A DNA stretch of 64,000 nt from Bacillota bacterium. GTDB taxonomy: Bacteria; Bacillota; Clostridia; Acetivibrionales; DSM-1351. Shown piece after piece: positions 9,901 through 18,284 of the stretch. The first letter of the stretch is position 1; each line of letters starts with the position of its first letter. The stretch is from assembly GCA_023398105.1 (NCBI GenBank), contig JAEWST010000162.1:13295-77294 (forward strand), given 5' to 3'. A program made the translations under genes and the position numbers. The notes beneath the pieces are model-generated. The model did no database searches, had not been told where the DNA came from, and worked only from the letters and a program-made list of their open reading frames with translations.

Positions 9901-12106
9901 ATAAAGAAAATAAATAAGAGAAGTGATCTATAAATTCCTCAATTTTTTCCCGTACTAATTTTGATATGAAATCTCTAGAGCCTTTATATCGAGTAGTATT
10001 ATCACTAACATAGTAACCCCATTCAGGTGAATGAGACTGATATATAGCCTTGTACAATTTATCTTTTTCTTTATACATGTATGGCAATAAATTTATTGGA
10101 TTTAGTTGCTTTAATATCTCTTCAGAAATAATAGCATTACCAACCTCTTCATTTAATAATAATTGATATGCAATATTTAGAGGATGCAACGGAGATAAAA
10201 ATATTTCTTTCTCATCAATAGTTCTTTGTACTGTACCAAGTTTTATTAAATCTATCTGTTCTGGAGATAAACCTTTACCATTCTCAAGTTCCCCCATAAC
10301 CCTTATATATTGAGAAATATATGCTTTAGCAATATCAAATAGTTCACTGCTCATATAAGTTAAACTAGGTAAACAATTATTAGTTCTATAATAATTAATT
10401 AAATTTCTGTACGATGTTTCAAGTTCTATATCAACCTTTATTTTCTCAGGGATAATCCCTTCAAATGTTTCATAAAAAAATAGTTCTCCAGATTCAATCA
10501 GTGCCTTTTCTTTTTCTATATTTTTTCTAAATTCCTCTTTAGCAAAGTATTCTCTAGTCCCTTGAACTATTTTATTATCTCCTTTATACTCAAAATTCTC
10601 TTGATTTTCTCTTTTTAGTTTCCAAATGGAAGTACCTGTAATTAATATCGGTTTAACATACTCATCATATATTGCAATAGGTATAAATGTATTCATATAT
10701 TTGATATTTACATTTATGAATTCAAAATCATCTTCAGATATATTTAGCTGCTTTACTAACTCTAATTTTTGTTCTTCGTCAGATACTTCATAAGAGTTAT
10801 TTTCAGCAGTTATTTTTTCGTTCAATTCATTTACACCAGATGGATTTATAATCAATTTATCATCATCAATTCTAACAACAATAGACTTGTTCTTAAAATT
10901 TATACTATATCTGGTTTTAATGTTCTCTAAAACTCCTTGATTACACTCTACTGTAGCTATCCTAAACTCATATTTTGTATTATCATCTTTATATGTAATT
11001 CTGCTAAAGCCAGTATTTCCGACAGCATGTGTAATAGAAATCTGTAATTTTTTCCCGCTTGCCCCTGCACTTGCTTCAGATTTATTTTCTACTATTACAT
11101 TCTGATTAGTTAAATGCTTATCAAAGGAAAACTCCAATAAAATATTTTTTTGATAATTATTATTAAAAATAATAATATTTCTTATTCTTGATTTTGCCTT
11201 TGAATCACCTTCTGCTCTTTCCCAAAAACAAAGTCCTTCCTCAGTTTGTTTTTTTGTTGATTCAATATATTTTAATGGTTGAATAGTCATTTTTTCATTT
11301 TCAAATGATTTTATATCCTTATATTCAACATTTCTCCAATGTTTATCACATAACTTTTCCAATCCTTTATGTTCGAAATCTTTTTCTAAGTCTATTTCAG
11401 GATTACCGTATTTATGTGAAATATCAATTTTTGAAAACAGCCTAAAATTATCTTTTAAGCGGTCTTTAATTTTATTAGTTCCAACAGATAAAATCTCCGA
11501 ATCGTAAAACAAATTAAATTTCTTATATTGTTCCTTTTCAATTATAGACTCATTTAATACCTCAATTATTTCTTCATATTCAAAAACAGATGACTGATCT
11601 TGAAAAATTTCGTCTGTCTTTCTTTCAAGAACATATTTAATTATTTCTCTATCAGCAATTGATAATTTTGAATTCTCAATTCTAGTTTTAATATCTTTGA
11701 CTATTGTTTTTGAGTGAAGAGGCATACCTTCTTTGTGAAAACTTTCTGCACCTTTTAGTAGACTGTCTAAGTCTGAATTATGTATGAAAAGTATGGCTGT
11801 ATTCCTAAACTCATCATTATCTACAGTTCCTACCATATTCCTTAGATAAGTTAGAAAGTCTGGTTTCACTTGATTTATCGTAGCAGCAACAATTACTCTT
11901 ATGTTTGATATATTTAAACAAAAAGTACTATATTGGGTAATAAAAAATGGTTCTGCTATAGTCTCTAATTTTAAACTATCATATAACGCTAATAACTGTT
12001 CTTCCTTTTCAAGTCTAATTGAGAATTTATCCCCATTATCAATTTGTCTTTCAACAAAACATTCTATGATTTGTTTCGATATATAACTATAAAATTGCTT
12101 TGACAT
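6962..12106 (-). CDS. dptH: DNA phosphorothioation-dependent restriction protein DptH
   Basis: A very large protein (1714 aa from the chosen start) with a HerA/FtsK-like ATPase at its C-terminus. Walker A is GTMGTGKTQF near residue 1370 and Walker B is IVLVDEADNF near 1597. DptH (DndH) is the motor-like subunit of the DptFGH complex, which attacks DNA lacking phosphorothioates. The long N-terminal region has no motif I can assign. I chose the ATG at 12106 because it has a GGGG-type ribosome site about nine bases upstream; GTG at 12127 and ATG at 12115 are also open. It overlaps dptG by 20 bases. Order, size and ATPase motifs make the call firm. Confidence 0.88.
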   Translation of the reverse strand: MSKQFYSYISKQIIECFVERQIDNGDKFSIRLEKEEQLLALYDSLKLETIAEPFFITQYSTFCLNISNIRVIVAATINQVKPDFLTYLRNMVGTVDNDEFRNTAILFIHNSDLDSLLKGAESFHKEGMPLHSKTIVKDIKTRIENSKLSIADREIIKYVLERKTDEIFQDQSSVFEYEEIIEVLNESIIEKEQYKKFNLFYDSEILSVGTNKIKDRLKDNFRLFSKIDISHKYGNPEIDLEKDFEHKGLEKLCDKHWRNVEYKDIKSFENEKMTIQPLKYIESTKKQTEEGLCFWERAEGDSKAKSRIRNIIIFNNNYQKNILLEFSFDKHLTNQNVIVENKSEASAGASGKKLQISITHAVGNTGFSRITYKDDNTKYEFRIATVECNQGVLENIKTRYSINFKNKSIVVRIDDDKLIINPSGVNELNEKITAENNSYEVSDEEQKLELVKQLNISEDDFEFINVNIKYMNTFIPIAIYDEYVKPILITGTSIWKLKRENQENFEYKGDNKIVQGTREYFAKEEFRKNIEKEKALIESGELFFYETFEGIIPEKIKVDIELETSYRNLINYYRTNNCLPSLTYMSSELFDIAKAYISQYIRVMGELENGKGLSPEQIDLIKLGTVQRTIDEKEIFLSPLHPLNIAYQLLLNEEVGNAIISEEILKQLNPINLLPYMYKEKDKLYKAIYQSHSPEWGYYVSDNTTRYKGSRDFISKLVREKIEEFIDHFSYLFSLSKNSPMKINIINLGDCKEVLQGVFEYYLKFLKKNLNNNDLLPLELYIYNDVNTINAFEEISFYEDAGHIKDDFGVNLYLEEYNEEEILNIFRDKVHFYMMETGTKEYKYCHIAFYQLDQFQNSTYSNMNEISTGISMNGLLSGIPSVYTGSFYRTGFGTKFIDNDNELITVAKNINALARTAGGLYPYNCEEGINTAISNENKEYLNKIYDSAHWVTFINPKVDLNFFKNDAYAKDLIIIHYSDQYSSSSGYDAITVTRKSKQYQVILEEFLRNKNISDVERHSPALINMFNAVNGDWLLRLISNDRQFPREKLSILSAIKVCLAYLYHENIIWIPVSLEEILRVSGGTGLKSSEGLFSAKNLGKQGAFCDDILFIGIEEVESSINVYFYPAEVKIGNNVGSVLQKAKEQITNTRELLDQYLSKTTIVDGVEQREFSNWMYRNFIIHLAIISAEKMKLYDIWPQQNWDKIINSDVRTKLINDEFEISNTLDDIIGKGAIISFKKDIYFKEAKKEDDILHIEFLEENGYEYAVKDINDLKASLINGNTDIVKENLLYYVYSGITNNEKVYASHNDESTSIGEVAAYKEANEKFDIAEEGLNEPMKILFGHNTDNGKDIYWYPTDTTKTHHTNTGIIGTMGTGKTQFTKSVITQLTKSYKSNVNGTKVGVLIFDYKGDYIKQEFTEVTNAKVYDLYHLPYNPLSLFITDTTKNLLPLHTANSLKETISKAFNLGIKQETLLKDIIMETYEKRGISKNDPTTWSKLAPTIDDVYKNYINREDLKEDSLYAAFTNLVDFEIFEPDSSKTKALFDIIDGVTVINLSGMDEGIQNLVVAITLDIFYSQMQMAGHSTFNGNYREMTKIVLVDEADNFLSKDFKSIKKILKEGREFGVGTILSTQFLSHFSTADNEYANYIGTWVVHKVPDMTGKDVKFIFNTQSKAEEDNVINRIKKLEKHHSIVALGNESKPLHIRDKAFWELKD

Positions 12107-13511
12107 ATTGAGCATCCCCACTATCACTTTTTTTCTCTAATAAATTTAATTTTTCAAACATTTTCATTATAGCTTCTTTTGTGTTCCTATCAAAAAACAA
12201 ACCTCTTTTTTCAAATTCTAAAAATAAGGTTTTAACTCCAATTTTATCCCTGCCTTTAATACATAACCTTGTAATTAGAATTAAATAATCTTGTGATAAG
12301 TTTAATGTATACCCTAATGGTCCATGGCGTTTTAAAAAATATTTCTTGCAAAATTCTAGAAACCATAAATAATACCTTTTTCTCAATATATGTCTATTTT
12401 TTTCTGATTGTAAGAATTGAAATTCAATCCTACGAAATAACTCATAAACTTTTTTGAGACATTCATCGTTAGTTGTTGGTATAAAATTAAATAAGTCCCA
12501 ATCTACATCTTGAATATGGCTAACATACAAATCAATTAATACTTCTAAATCATTATTCAATGCTTCTTTTTCTACTTCATTCATTTTATTTGTAATGTTT
12601 TTTAAATCTACATAAGTAAATTTTTTATTATCGTTCACTAGATTATGGTTTAAAAATTCAAGACATATTGCATGTGAAAATAGGTTTTCAATTTTGTCAG
12701 AAAGGTAAGATTCCCAACCAGTACTATAGCTTGTCCTGCTTTTTGATACTCTTTCACTTTCAAGATGAAAATATAAAGGGTCTGGTTTTGTTATATCTGC
12801 ATCAAACATCTTATTTATTTTTAGGGTCAACTGTGAGACATAAAAAAAATAGTAATATTTTAAGACACGCTCAAGTTCTTCTACATAAAACTTTTCATTG
12901 CTAAACATATATTCAAAATCTTCAGTAAAAACTTGTTTAACAAACGGAACATAATTTACATAAGCTTCTTTATTTACTTTAAAATCATCATTTAGTTTGG
13001 GTAAACTATCAATAACCAATCTAAGCAATAAATTCTTAGGTTTATTACCATACATATTATCTACTTTTTCTTTTAATATATCATCAAATAAAACACTATG
13101 TAATAATCTTGATATTTTACTTTCCTTATCGTTTTTATCATTTTGTTTGATTTTATAATTAAAAATAATCGGATGAAATACAGTTATATCACCATTTTTA
13201 TTGAATAACACCTCAGTAAAAATATTTTTTATAATCTCAATGTCACATTCATTAACCTCTACTCTATCAATAATTAATTTACATAGAGAGTTTATATTAA
13301 AGTCCATTTTATAATTCTTACCTGATATTAGCCTAGAGAAATCTCCAGCTATACCCTCTAAACTTGTTGAATTATCATCAAATTTTTTCGTTGTATAAGG
13401 TAATAGTTTGAATTTTCTACCAGTATTTTGTTGCAATCTAAATTTTGAATCTGTACTTTCTTTAAAAACAAAGTCTTTTTTTATTTCTTCTATATCTAAT
13501 CTGTATTCCAT
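12087..13511 (-). CDS. dptG: DNA phosphorothioation-dependent restriction protein DptG
   Basis: A 474-aa protein without a recognisable catalytic motif, sitting between DptF and DptH as DptG does. It is the least conserved of the three restriction subunits, so the call relies mainly on its neighbours and length. A purine-rich site (AAAGGATATAGGG) precedes its ATG. It begins two bases after dptF stops and overlaps dptH by 20 bases, implying coupled translation of the complex. The C-terminal part (RGLFFDRNTKEAIMKMFEKL) looks like a small helical or winged-helix domain, but that is only an impression. Confidence 0.78.
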   Translation of the reverse strand: MEYRLDIEEIKKDFVFKESTDSKFRLQQNTGRKFKLLPYTTKKFDDNSTSLEGIAGDFSRLISGKNYKMDFNINSLCKLIIDRVEVNECDIEIIKNIFTEVLFNKNGDITVFHPIIFNYKIKQNDKNDKESKISRLLHSVLFDDILKEKVDNMYGNKPKNLLLRLVIDSLPKLNDDFKVNKEAYVNYVPFVKQVFTEDFEYMFSNEKFYVEELERVLKYYYFFYVSQLTLKINKMFDADITKPDPLYFHLESERVSKSRTSYSTGWESYLSDKIENLFSHAICLEFLNHNLVNDNKKFTYVDLKNITNKMNEVEKEALNNDLEVLIDLYVSHIQDVDWDLFNFIPTTNDECLKKVYELFRRIEFQFLQSEKNRHILRKRYYLWFLEFCKKYFLKRHGPLGYTLNLSQDYLILITRLCIKGRDKIGVKTLFLEFEKRGLFFDRNTKEAIMKMFEKLNLLEKKSDSGDAQYVKAIL

Positions 13512-13513
13512 CC

Positions 13514-15292
13514 CTATATCCTTTCAAAACTATACTGATCAAATTCATTGTCATATATAAGTTTATATTCTTGTGCATCACCAGTTTTTTCTGCAATTAA
13601 TAGCTCCCTATTTTGTTGTCCGAGTTCAAGTACTTTATCTACAAAAGTTGCAAAGCTTATATAATTACTTCTATCTTTTTTATTAGGTCTATATCCATTC
13701 TTTATGTCCATTAGCAGACAATATAAAGGATAATCAATGTCTAATGGATACGCATTATCATCACCATCAACTTTAAAATTAAGTATAAAGTTTGTAATAA
13801 ATTTATTTAGATTTAAATTATCTCTTTTTATAAGCTCACCTGTATATGTAGTTAAATTTAGCTTTTGGCTTATTTTGTATCTTAATTTATTTTTTCCAAT
13901 AAATAGATTAATGTAATCTTTTTCATTATCACCATTCCATTTATAAATAGCCTCCTTTATATCGAAATAAAGGTTTTTAATTTTAGCTTTATCACCGACA
14001 TTATAATAATATAGATATCTCATATATTGTTCATATAAAGTGTCTTTGTAGTCTAATATCTCTGTTTTAGGACTAAACAAATATAATCTAAAAAACAATT
14101 TAACTAACTCTTCTTTTTGTTCTTCGGAGTCTAGAAACACACTCTCTGCAGCCAGTGCCGCATTAAAGTGTGGGTAATCCAACATTTCAATATGATCATT
14201 GTATAGAAATACAATATTTTTAATTGTATTAAACTTTATAATTATTTGATCTCTATTTTCACAACGAAGGCTAACTGGATCTAATTTTGATATAGTCTTA
14301 AAAATAGGTGACAAATCTTCATGTTCAAAAATCAAATTGGGGATTAAAAACTTAATATGATCACTAAAGACTAAACTATTTATTACTTTTTTTATCTCCT
14401 TTGCCGCTAAGGTATCAATATAATTACTTACTATAATGTCATATATAAAATTGAGTAATTCTCTTGTCGATAAAATCAACTTGTACTTAATCATTGCTTC
14501 AATTAGGATACTTATTATTCTTTCTTGAGTAGTTTTTTTCGCTAAAAGTTCATAATTTAATTTAACAGGGCAATCATTAGCACAGCTACAATGTTGTAAA
14601 CATGATGATGAATACTCTTTATAGAAAGGATTATTAATATCTTGTCTCGTAATTTTATTCAAAATTTCAGACATATACTCCGATTTTGGTCCATCTGGAG
14701 TAAGCGTATACATATGGTAATCACTAAAATTAATGTAATGAAAATTACTATTAAAATCAAAACTATTATCTTCGTTTATAATACTACTTACTAGAATTTC
14801 TTTATCATAAACAAATTGAGCTAATTTACTATATCGTTTACCATATTCAGATTCGATGAAGTTATTTAATGTTCCTAAATTAATAGCCAAAATAAGTTTG
14901 CTACCAGAAGAATTATTTAAATTTTCATCAGAAAAGCTACTCAATTCATCGTTTAATGTATCCATTGAAGTTTTTTGCGGTTCGAAACTTTCAGTAGCAT
15001 CATTATGTATCTTAAATGTATTTATGAGTTGTGGATACTTCTTTTTTAGATATGATATGAGGTGTGATTTTCCATCACCTACTCCGCCACATACTAGAAT
15101 AAGCTGAGAAGTAGTCGAATTTGATGCCTTCTCTATTAGTTCTAACAACTCATCTTCTGCTCTTCTTTTAACATGCATATATTGCTTAAACTCACTAAAC
15201 GATTCAATGTTTTCAACAGCCTCTTTCGAGGACTCCTTAAGTCTTCTTAATTCTTCAATAAAACATGTTTTAATATCGTTCAAAATACGCAA
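13514..15292 (-). CDS. dptF: DNA phosphorothioation-dependent restriction protein DptF
   Basis: A 592-aa P-loop ATPase that opens the leftward restriction operon. Walker A GGVGDGKSHL lies at residues 69-78, matching the pattern of DptF/DndF. A compact cysteine cluster C-x3-C-x-C-x3-C occurs near residues 229-240, with more cysteines nearby; it could bind a metal ion or an iron-sulfur cluster, which is inference. DptF works with DptG and DptH in restricting unmodified DNA. The next gene follows after two bases. The 114 bases upstream separate it from a small same-strand gene. Confidence 0.85.
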   Translation of the reverse strand: MRILNDIKTCFIEELRRLKESSKEAVENIESFSEFKQYMHVKRRAEDELLELIEKASNSTTSQLILVCGGVGDGKSHLISYLKKKYPQLINTFKIHNDATESFEPQKTSMDTLNDELSSFSDENLNNSSGSKLILAINLGTLNNFIESEYGKRYSKLAQFVYDKEILVSSIINEDNSFDFNSNFHYINFSDYHMYTLTPDGPKSEYMSEILNKITRQDINNPFYKEYSSSCLQHCSCANDCPVKLNYELLAKKTTQERIISILIEAMIKYKLILSTRELLNFIYDIIVSNYIDTLAAKEIKKVINSLVFSDHIKFLIPNLIFEHEDLSPIFKTISKLDPVSLRCENRDQIIIKFNTIKNIVFLYNDHIEMLDYPHFNAALAAESVFLDSEEQKEELVKLFFRLYLFSPKTEILDYKDTLYEQYMRYLYYYNVGDKAKIKNLYFDIKEAIYKWNGDNEKDYINLFIGKNKLRYKISQKLNLTTYTGELIKRDNLNLNKFITNFILNFKVDGDDNAYPLDIDYPLYCLLMDIKNGYRPNKKDRSNYISFATFVDKVLELGQQNRELLIAEKTGDAQEYKLIYDNEFDQYSFERI

Positions 15293-15406
15293 CCCCTACT
15301 CACGAAAGTTATTAATATAAATTTTTTATTCCATAAAATCACCTAGAATTAATACATTGCTAATAAATATTTATATCTACACAAATCATTATTAAACTTT
15401 TATATT

Positions 15407-15778
15407 CTAAATATATTTCATAATTATAAAATATGCTTCTTGATTAATCTTCTCTGGACACTTGATATATTCTTCAACTACTTCCTTATCCAAAGAGCTT
15501 ACATTTTTTAACCCTGTACGACCTGAGCTAATAACCTCTTCATCTAAAGCCTGCATATTACCAAATTTCATTTCTATGCCAGTTATATTTCTAAATCTAT
15601 CATTTATGCATATTTTCAACATTTCCGCTCTTTTTCGTAACAACTTACTTATAAACTTAATGCTTCTTTGCTGTTCTAACTTTGAAAGACTTTTTGTTCT
15701 ATAATATTCACATACAAGTAATATAGTTTCCTCTTTATCCCATGAATTTTGTTTACTTCTCTCAGAAATATTTGTCAT
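15407..15778 (-). CDS. small protein resembling the N-terminal domain of HNH nucleases
   Basis: A 123-aa protein. Its start (WDKEETILLVCEYYR) and the later block DRFRNITGIEMKFGNMQALDEE closely resemble the N-terminal DNA-binding region that precedes HNH domains in many bacterial endonucleases (pattern W-x-x-E-E...RNP-x-G-V-x-M-K). No HNH domain follows and there is a clean stop, so it is either a free-standing DNA-binding domain or the remnant of a longer nuclease. It is the first gene upstream of dptF on the same strand. An AT-rich promoter lies 48 bases before it. Confidence 0.55.
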   Translation of the reverse strand: MTNISERSKQNSWDKEETILLVCEYYRTKSLSKLEQQRSIKFISKLLRKRAEMLKICINDRFRNITGIEMKFGNMQALDEEVISSGRTGLKNVSSLDKEVVEEYIKCPEKINQEAYFIIMKYI

Positions 15779-15825
15779 TACTTATCCTCTTATTATTTAG
15801 GCTATAACCATTAACACTACCAAAT

Positions 15826-15853
15826 ATTATAATTATACAGTATTTTATACCAA
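15826..15853 (-). promoter_or_regulatory. candidate sigma-A promoter for the dpt side genes
   Basis: On the minus strand TTGGTA (15853-15848) is followed after 16 bases by TATAAT (15831-15826), with a second TATAAT overlapping upstream. It lies about 50 bases before the small gene at 15778 and could also feed dptF. The call is motif only. Confidence 0.4.
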
Positions 15854-16069
15854 TTTCTATTGTATTTTCCATTTTGGAAACATAATCCCCACTTTTTACT
15901 TATGGTAAATTTTACTTTTAAGCTAGTTTTAGTAATTATTTATAATTTAGCACTCTCACCATACAAAAAAACCCACCTCAAAGCAACAAACACCACTTTA
16001 AGCTGGATTTTCAATAAACATTAAGTTAATCCATTCATAATAAGAACTACAGTCTTACCAAGAACCTAA

Positions 16070-16240
16070 CTAATCAAATTCCTGATACCACGTTTTTTTC
16101 TCCATTAGTTCTTCTATTGCCATTTCAATTCGCTTATCTCTATCAGATAGCCCAAGAATCAAGGATATTGGATATTCATATCCATTTTCCGCAAGCAATG
16201 TAATATCGTATCGCTTTGCAAAAATATAACATTGTTTTGT
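16070..16240 (-). pseudogene. orphan 3' fragment of an unidentified gene
   Basis: Reading leftward, an in-frame stretch ends at a TAG at 16070-16072 and encodes a coding-like tail: ...FAKRYDITLLAENGY, then GLSDRDKRIEMAIEEL, ending WYQEFD. No start codon or ribosome site is found upstream, and the frame is lost where a scrap of glycosyltransferase sequence begins. It looks like the surviving C-terminus of a deleted gene. The rest of 15854-16385 shows no other coding signal, apart from that scrap. Confidence 0.4.
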
Positions 16241-16296
16241 TATATTGCAAATTAAAATGTTATATTTGTTTTTATATAAAACTTAAAGCTCTAGCT

Positions 16297-16349
16297 GTGT
16301 ATCTAAAAAATAATAGCCCACACAACAATTGCACAGGCAGTCAATACTA
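16297..16349 (+). repeat. 53-bp scrap of a second MGT glycosyltransferase gene
   Basis: This segment is nearly identical to positions about 20314-20364 inside the glycosyltransferase gene, including the rare run ATCTAAAAAATAATAGCCCA and ACAGGCAGTCAATACTA, with a small indel between. Flanking sequence does not match. It is a leftover of a duplicated or recombined copy, in the same orientation as the intact gene. Confidence 0.7.
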
Positions 16350-16385
16350 AATTCAATGATTCATGAGTTTTGTGTGGTATATACT

Positions 16386-16946
16386 TTATTTCAAATCATC
16401 CATTTCCTTGATGTTTTCTATCATAATAATCAATTCTTCAACTACTTTGTCAACAGATTGATTATTCATGAAATATTTATTTTTAATTTCTTTAAAAGTC
16501 CTTTTTGTATATACAATATCTTCATGTATGTCTTTAATATAACTCTCCCTATGCTGTTCCTTATATTCATCATCTTTATATATATTGTCATCCTCATCAG
16601 AAAAAACCAGTCTTTGGAATATATGTTCTTCTGAATCCTGTAATTCAATGGCAATTACATGTTTCAGATTTATTAATGGATTAAAAAATCTTGAATAATA
16701 GATAGGACTTACTGCAACAACTATATTTTCAGTATTTTCTTTAATCAAATCGCTTAAAATTTTACCCTTTAGTTTATGCCTTTCATATGAATTAGGATAA
16801 TCTTTCATAAATTTTTCCAAAGTAGTTTTTAGTCTATGTTTAATTACTTCATCCAAATCATAAAAAGAATAGTTCAGTTTCTTAGCAAGTTTCTCACCTG
16901 TTACAGTTTTACCCACATTAGATATACCAAAAATTAATATTACCAT
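16386..16946 (-). CDS. small P-loop kinase-like protein (shikimate/adenylate kinase fold)
   Basis: A 186-aa protein with a Walker A motif at the N-terminus (GISNVGKTVTGEKLAKKL) and the DLDE segment (residues 31-34) typical of shikimate-kinase-like enzymes, where the aspartates help bind substrate or magnesium. The middle and C-terminal parts are helical and lysine/glutamate-rich, with no specific substrate signature. A purine-rich site precedes the ATG. It is most likely a nucleotide or small-molecule kinase of the AAA_33/shikimate-kinase group; the substrate is unknown. It stands alone between gene remnants. Confidence 0.55.
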   Translation of the reverse strand: MVILIFGISNVGKTVTGEKLAKKLNYSFYDLDEVIKHRLKTTLEKFMKDYPNSYERHKLKGKILSDLIKENTENIVVAVSPIYYSRFFNPLINLKHVIAIELQDSEEHIFQRLVFSDEDDNIYKDDEYKEQHRESYIKDIHEDIVYTKRTFKEIKNKYFMNNQSVDKVVEELIIMIENIKEMDDLK

Positions 16947-17076
16947 TTTATTTATCCGCCTTTAAATTACCATCAATTTTTTATATTTACCATAAAAAGC
17001 ACCAAACCTCTTCGTCTGATACTTTTAAACCATATTTTTGTTATCATACTTGTTATATTTGCTGTATTTGATGTTA

Positions 17077-17966
17077 TCAATTCTGTTTAAGTATTATAGC
17101 GATATATTTATCAAGCTGTGCTTCTTCAAATTCCGCAAGCATATTTGTAAAATCATCCAGAATACCTTGAGCTGCATATTTGTCTAATGCATTATAACGC
17201 CTAGATTCAAAATGAAATTTTTCGATTGTAGAAAAATTTCATTACATCAGCGGCGTTTCATCGAGGCGAGAGATATTCTTACCGCCTGATAACCCAAAGT
17301 GCTACCCGCCACTTATAGAAGTGGGGGACATTTTCTTGCCTCGTTATAATAATCCAATCGGTTTTCTTTTGCTATAGAAATGGGTAAAAAACCATAGCTC
17401 ATCAGTTGATAGTTCATAATCAGTCTTGATGTCCTACCATTACCATCCTGAAAGGGATGAATTCTAACAAATTCCGCATGTGTCCATGCTGCTAGTTCAA
17501 TTGGATTTAAATCTTTCTTATACATCAAATCTGCAAAGAAATTCTTTATCTGAATATACATTTCATTTCTTGCAGGTGGTATATGGCTGGCACCACTAAT
17601 AACAACCTCTTCATTTCTATATATGCCACCGACTATGATATTCTCCGTGACAAGTGCATCAATATCTTTTACTATTTTTTCACTCAAAGGAAGCCCTTCA
17701 TCGATACATTGCTTCACATAGCAGAAGGCTTTTTTATGATTTACAACTTCGTATATTTCTCTAAGTGCTTTTCCACCAACAGAAATACCATCTTCCAATA
17801 CCACCTTAGTTTCCATAATCGTAAGGGTATTTCCTTCTATTGCAGTAGAGTTATGAGTAAATTCTATTTCAAACGCATTATTATAAGATTCGATTGTAAC
17901 TTCATGAAGTGTATCTCTTCCCGCTTCATACAATTTTTGTTTTTCCAATATTCCTTTAAAATCCAA
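17077..17966 (-). pseudogene. Fic family protein, split near its 3' end by a MITE-like insertion
   Basis: Fic proteins transfer AMP or related groups to target proteins. The catalytic loop HPFQDGNGRTSR is intact (residues 170-181), and an inhibitory-type motif STAIEGN sits near residues 40-46. The open frame runs from 17966 to 17313 (217 aa), but its last residues (EARKCPPLL) come from inserted DNA. The true C-terminus, starting NALDKYAAQG and ending LDKYIAIILKQN, lies beyond the insert at 17197-17077. Removing the 146-bp element and one TTATAA copy restores YYNALDK in frame. The shortened protein keeps its active site, so residual activity is possible. Confidence 0.85.
17198..17343. mobile_element. 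146-bp MITE-like element inside the Fic gene
   Basis: It is flanked by direct copies of TTATAA (17192-17197 and 17344-17349). The left end begins CGCCTAGATTCAAAATG and the right end finishes TTTTCTTGCCTCG. Inside is a long hairpin (AATGAAATTTTTC...GAAAAATTTCATT) and a second palindrome near 17310. It has no coding capacity, so it would need a transposase in trans. Related copies are at 18057-18211, a right end at 19178-19196, and a left half at 59437-59497. Confidence 0.75.
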
Positions 17967-18011
17967 GATTGCACCTCATTTCATAGTAAACTTTTATACA
18001 CTTACTTTATG

Positions 18012-18042
18012 ACCATTTTAGCATACTGGTTACAAATAGTAA
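18012..18042 (-). promoter_or_regulatory. extended -10 promoter of the Fic gene
   Basis: On the minus strand TGCTAAAAT (the -10 hexamer is the complement of 18015-18020) lies about 50 bases upstream of the Fic start. The surrounding block, TACTATTTGTAA...GTATGCTA, is nearly identical to the one upstream of the nucleotidyltransferase at 19064-19095. The -35 region is weak. Confidence 0.4.
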
Positions 18043-18056
18043 GACAGCAATTATAA

Positions 18057-18211
18057 CGCCTAGATTAAAAAGAAATTTTTCGATATTTATACACCGTCAA
18101 AAACCACTTGTGGTTTTTGGAGCTTGAAAATCCACCATGTTTGCACTAACTATATTTTCAAGCTATTACAATTAGCGGCGTTTCAAAGAGGCAGGGATAT
18201 TTCTTGCCTCT
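18057..18211. mobile_element. second copy of the TTATAA-bounded MITE-like element
   Basis: The left end CGCCTAGATTAAAAAGAAATTTTTCG follows TTATAA at 18051-18056, and the right end TTTCTTGCCTC is followed by TTATA. The outer parts and an internal GCGGCGTTTCA match the copy in the Fic gene, but the middle has been replaced by a two-hairpin element (18098-18164). It lies between the Fic promoter and the nucleotidyltransferase. Confidence 0.6.
18098..18164. repeat. two-hairpin structured repeat, copy 1
   Basis: A short hairpin (CAAAAACCAC/GTGGTTTTTG) is followed by a second stem (CTTGAAAAT/ATTTTCAAG) enclosing a ~20-base loop CACCATGTTTGCACTAACTA. A second copy lies at 36440-36504. The loops are conserved while both stems differ by paired changes. 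Confidence 0.65.
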
Positions 18212-18284
18212 TTATATTTATCAACTCTACGAATTGGAATTTGTACTCTCAACTGAGAGAGGAAATTTGTTGATTATACGGTTT

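Noticed and set aside
17583..18056. 157-codon rightward frame opposite the Fic gene
   Set aside because: Rich in Phe/Tyr/Ile as expected from the reverse complement of an AT-rich gene; the Fic motif is on the other strand.
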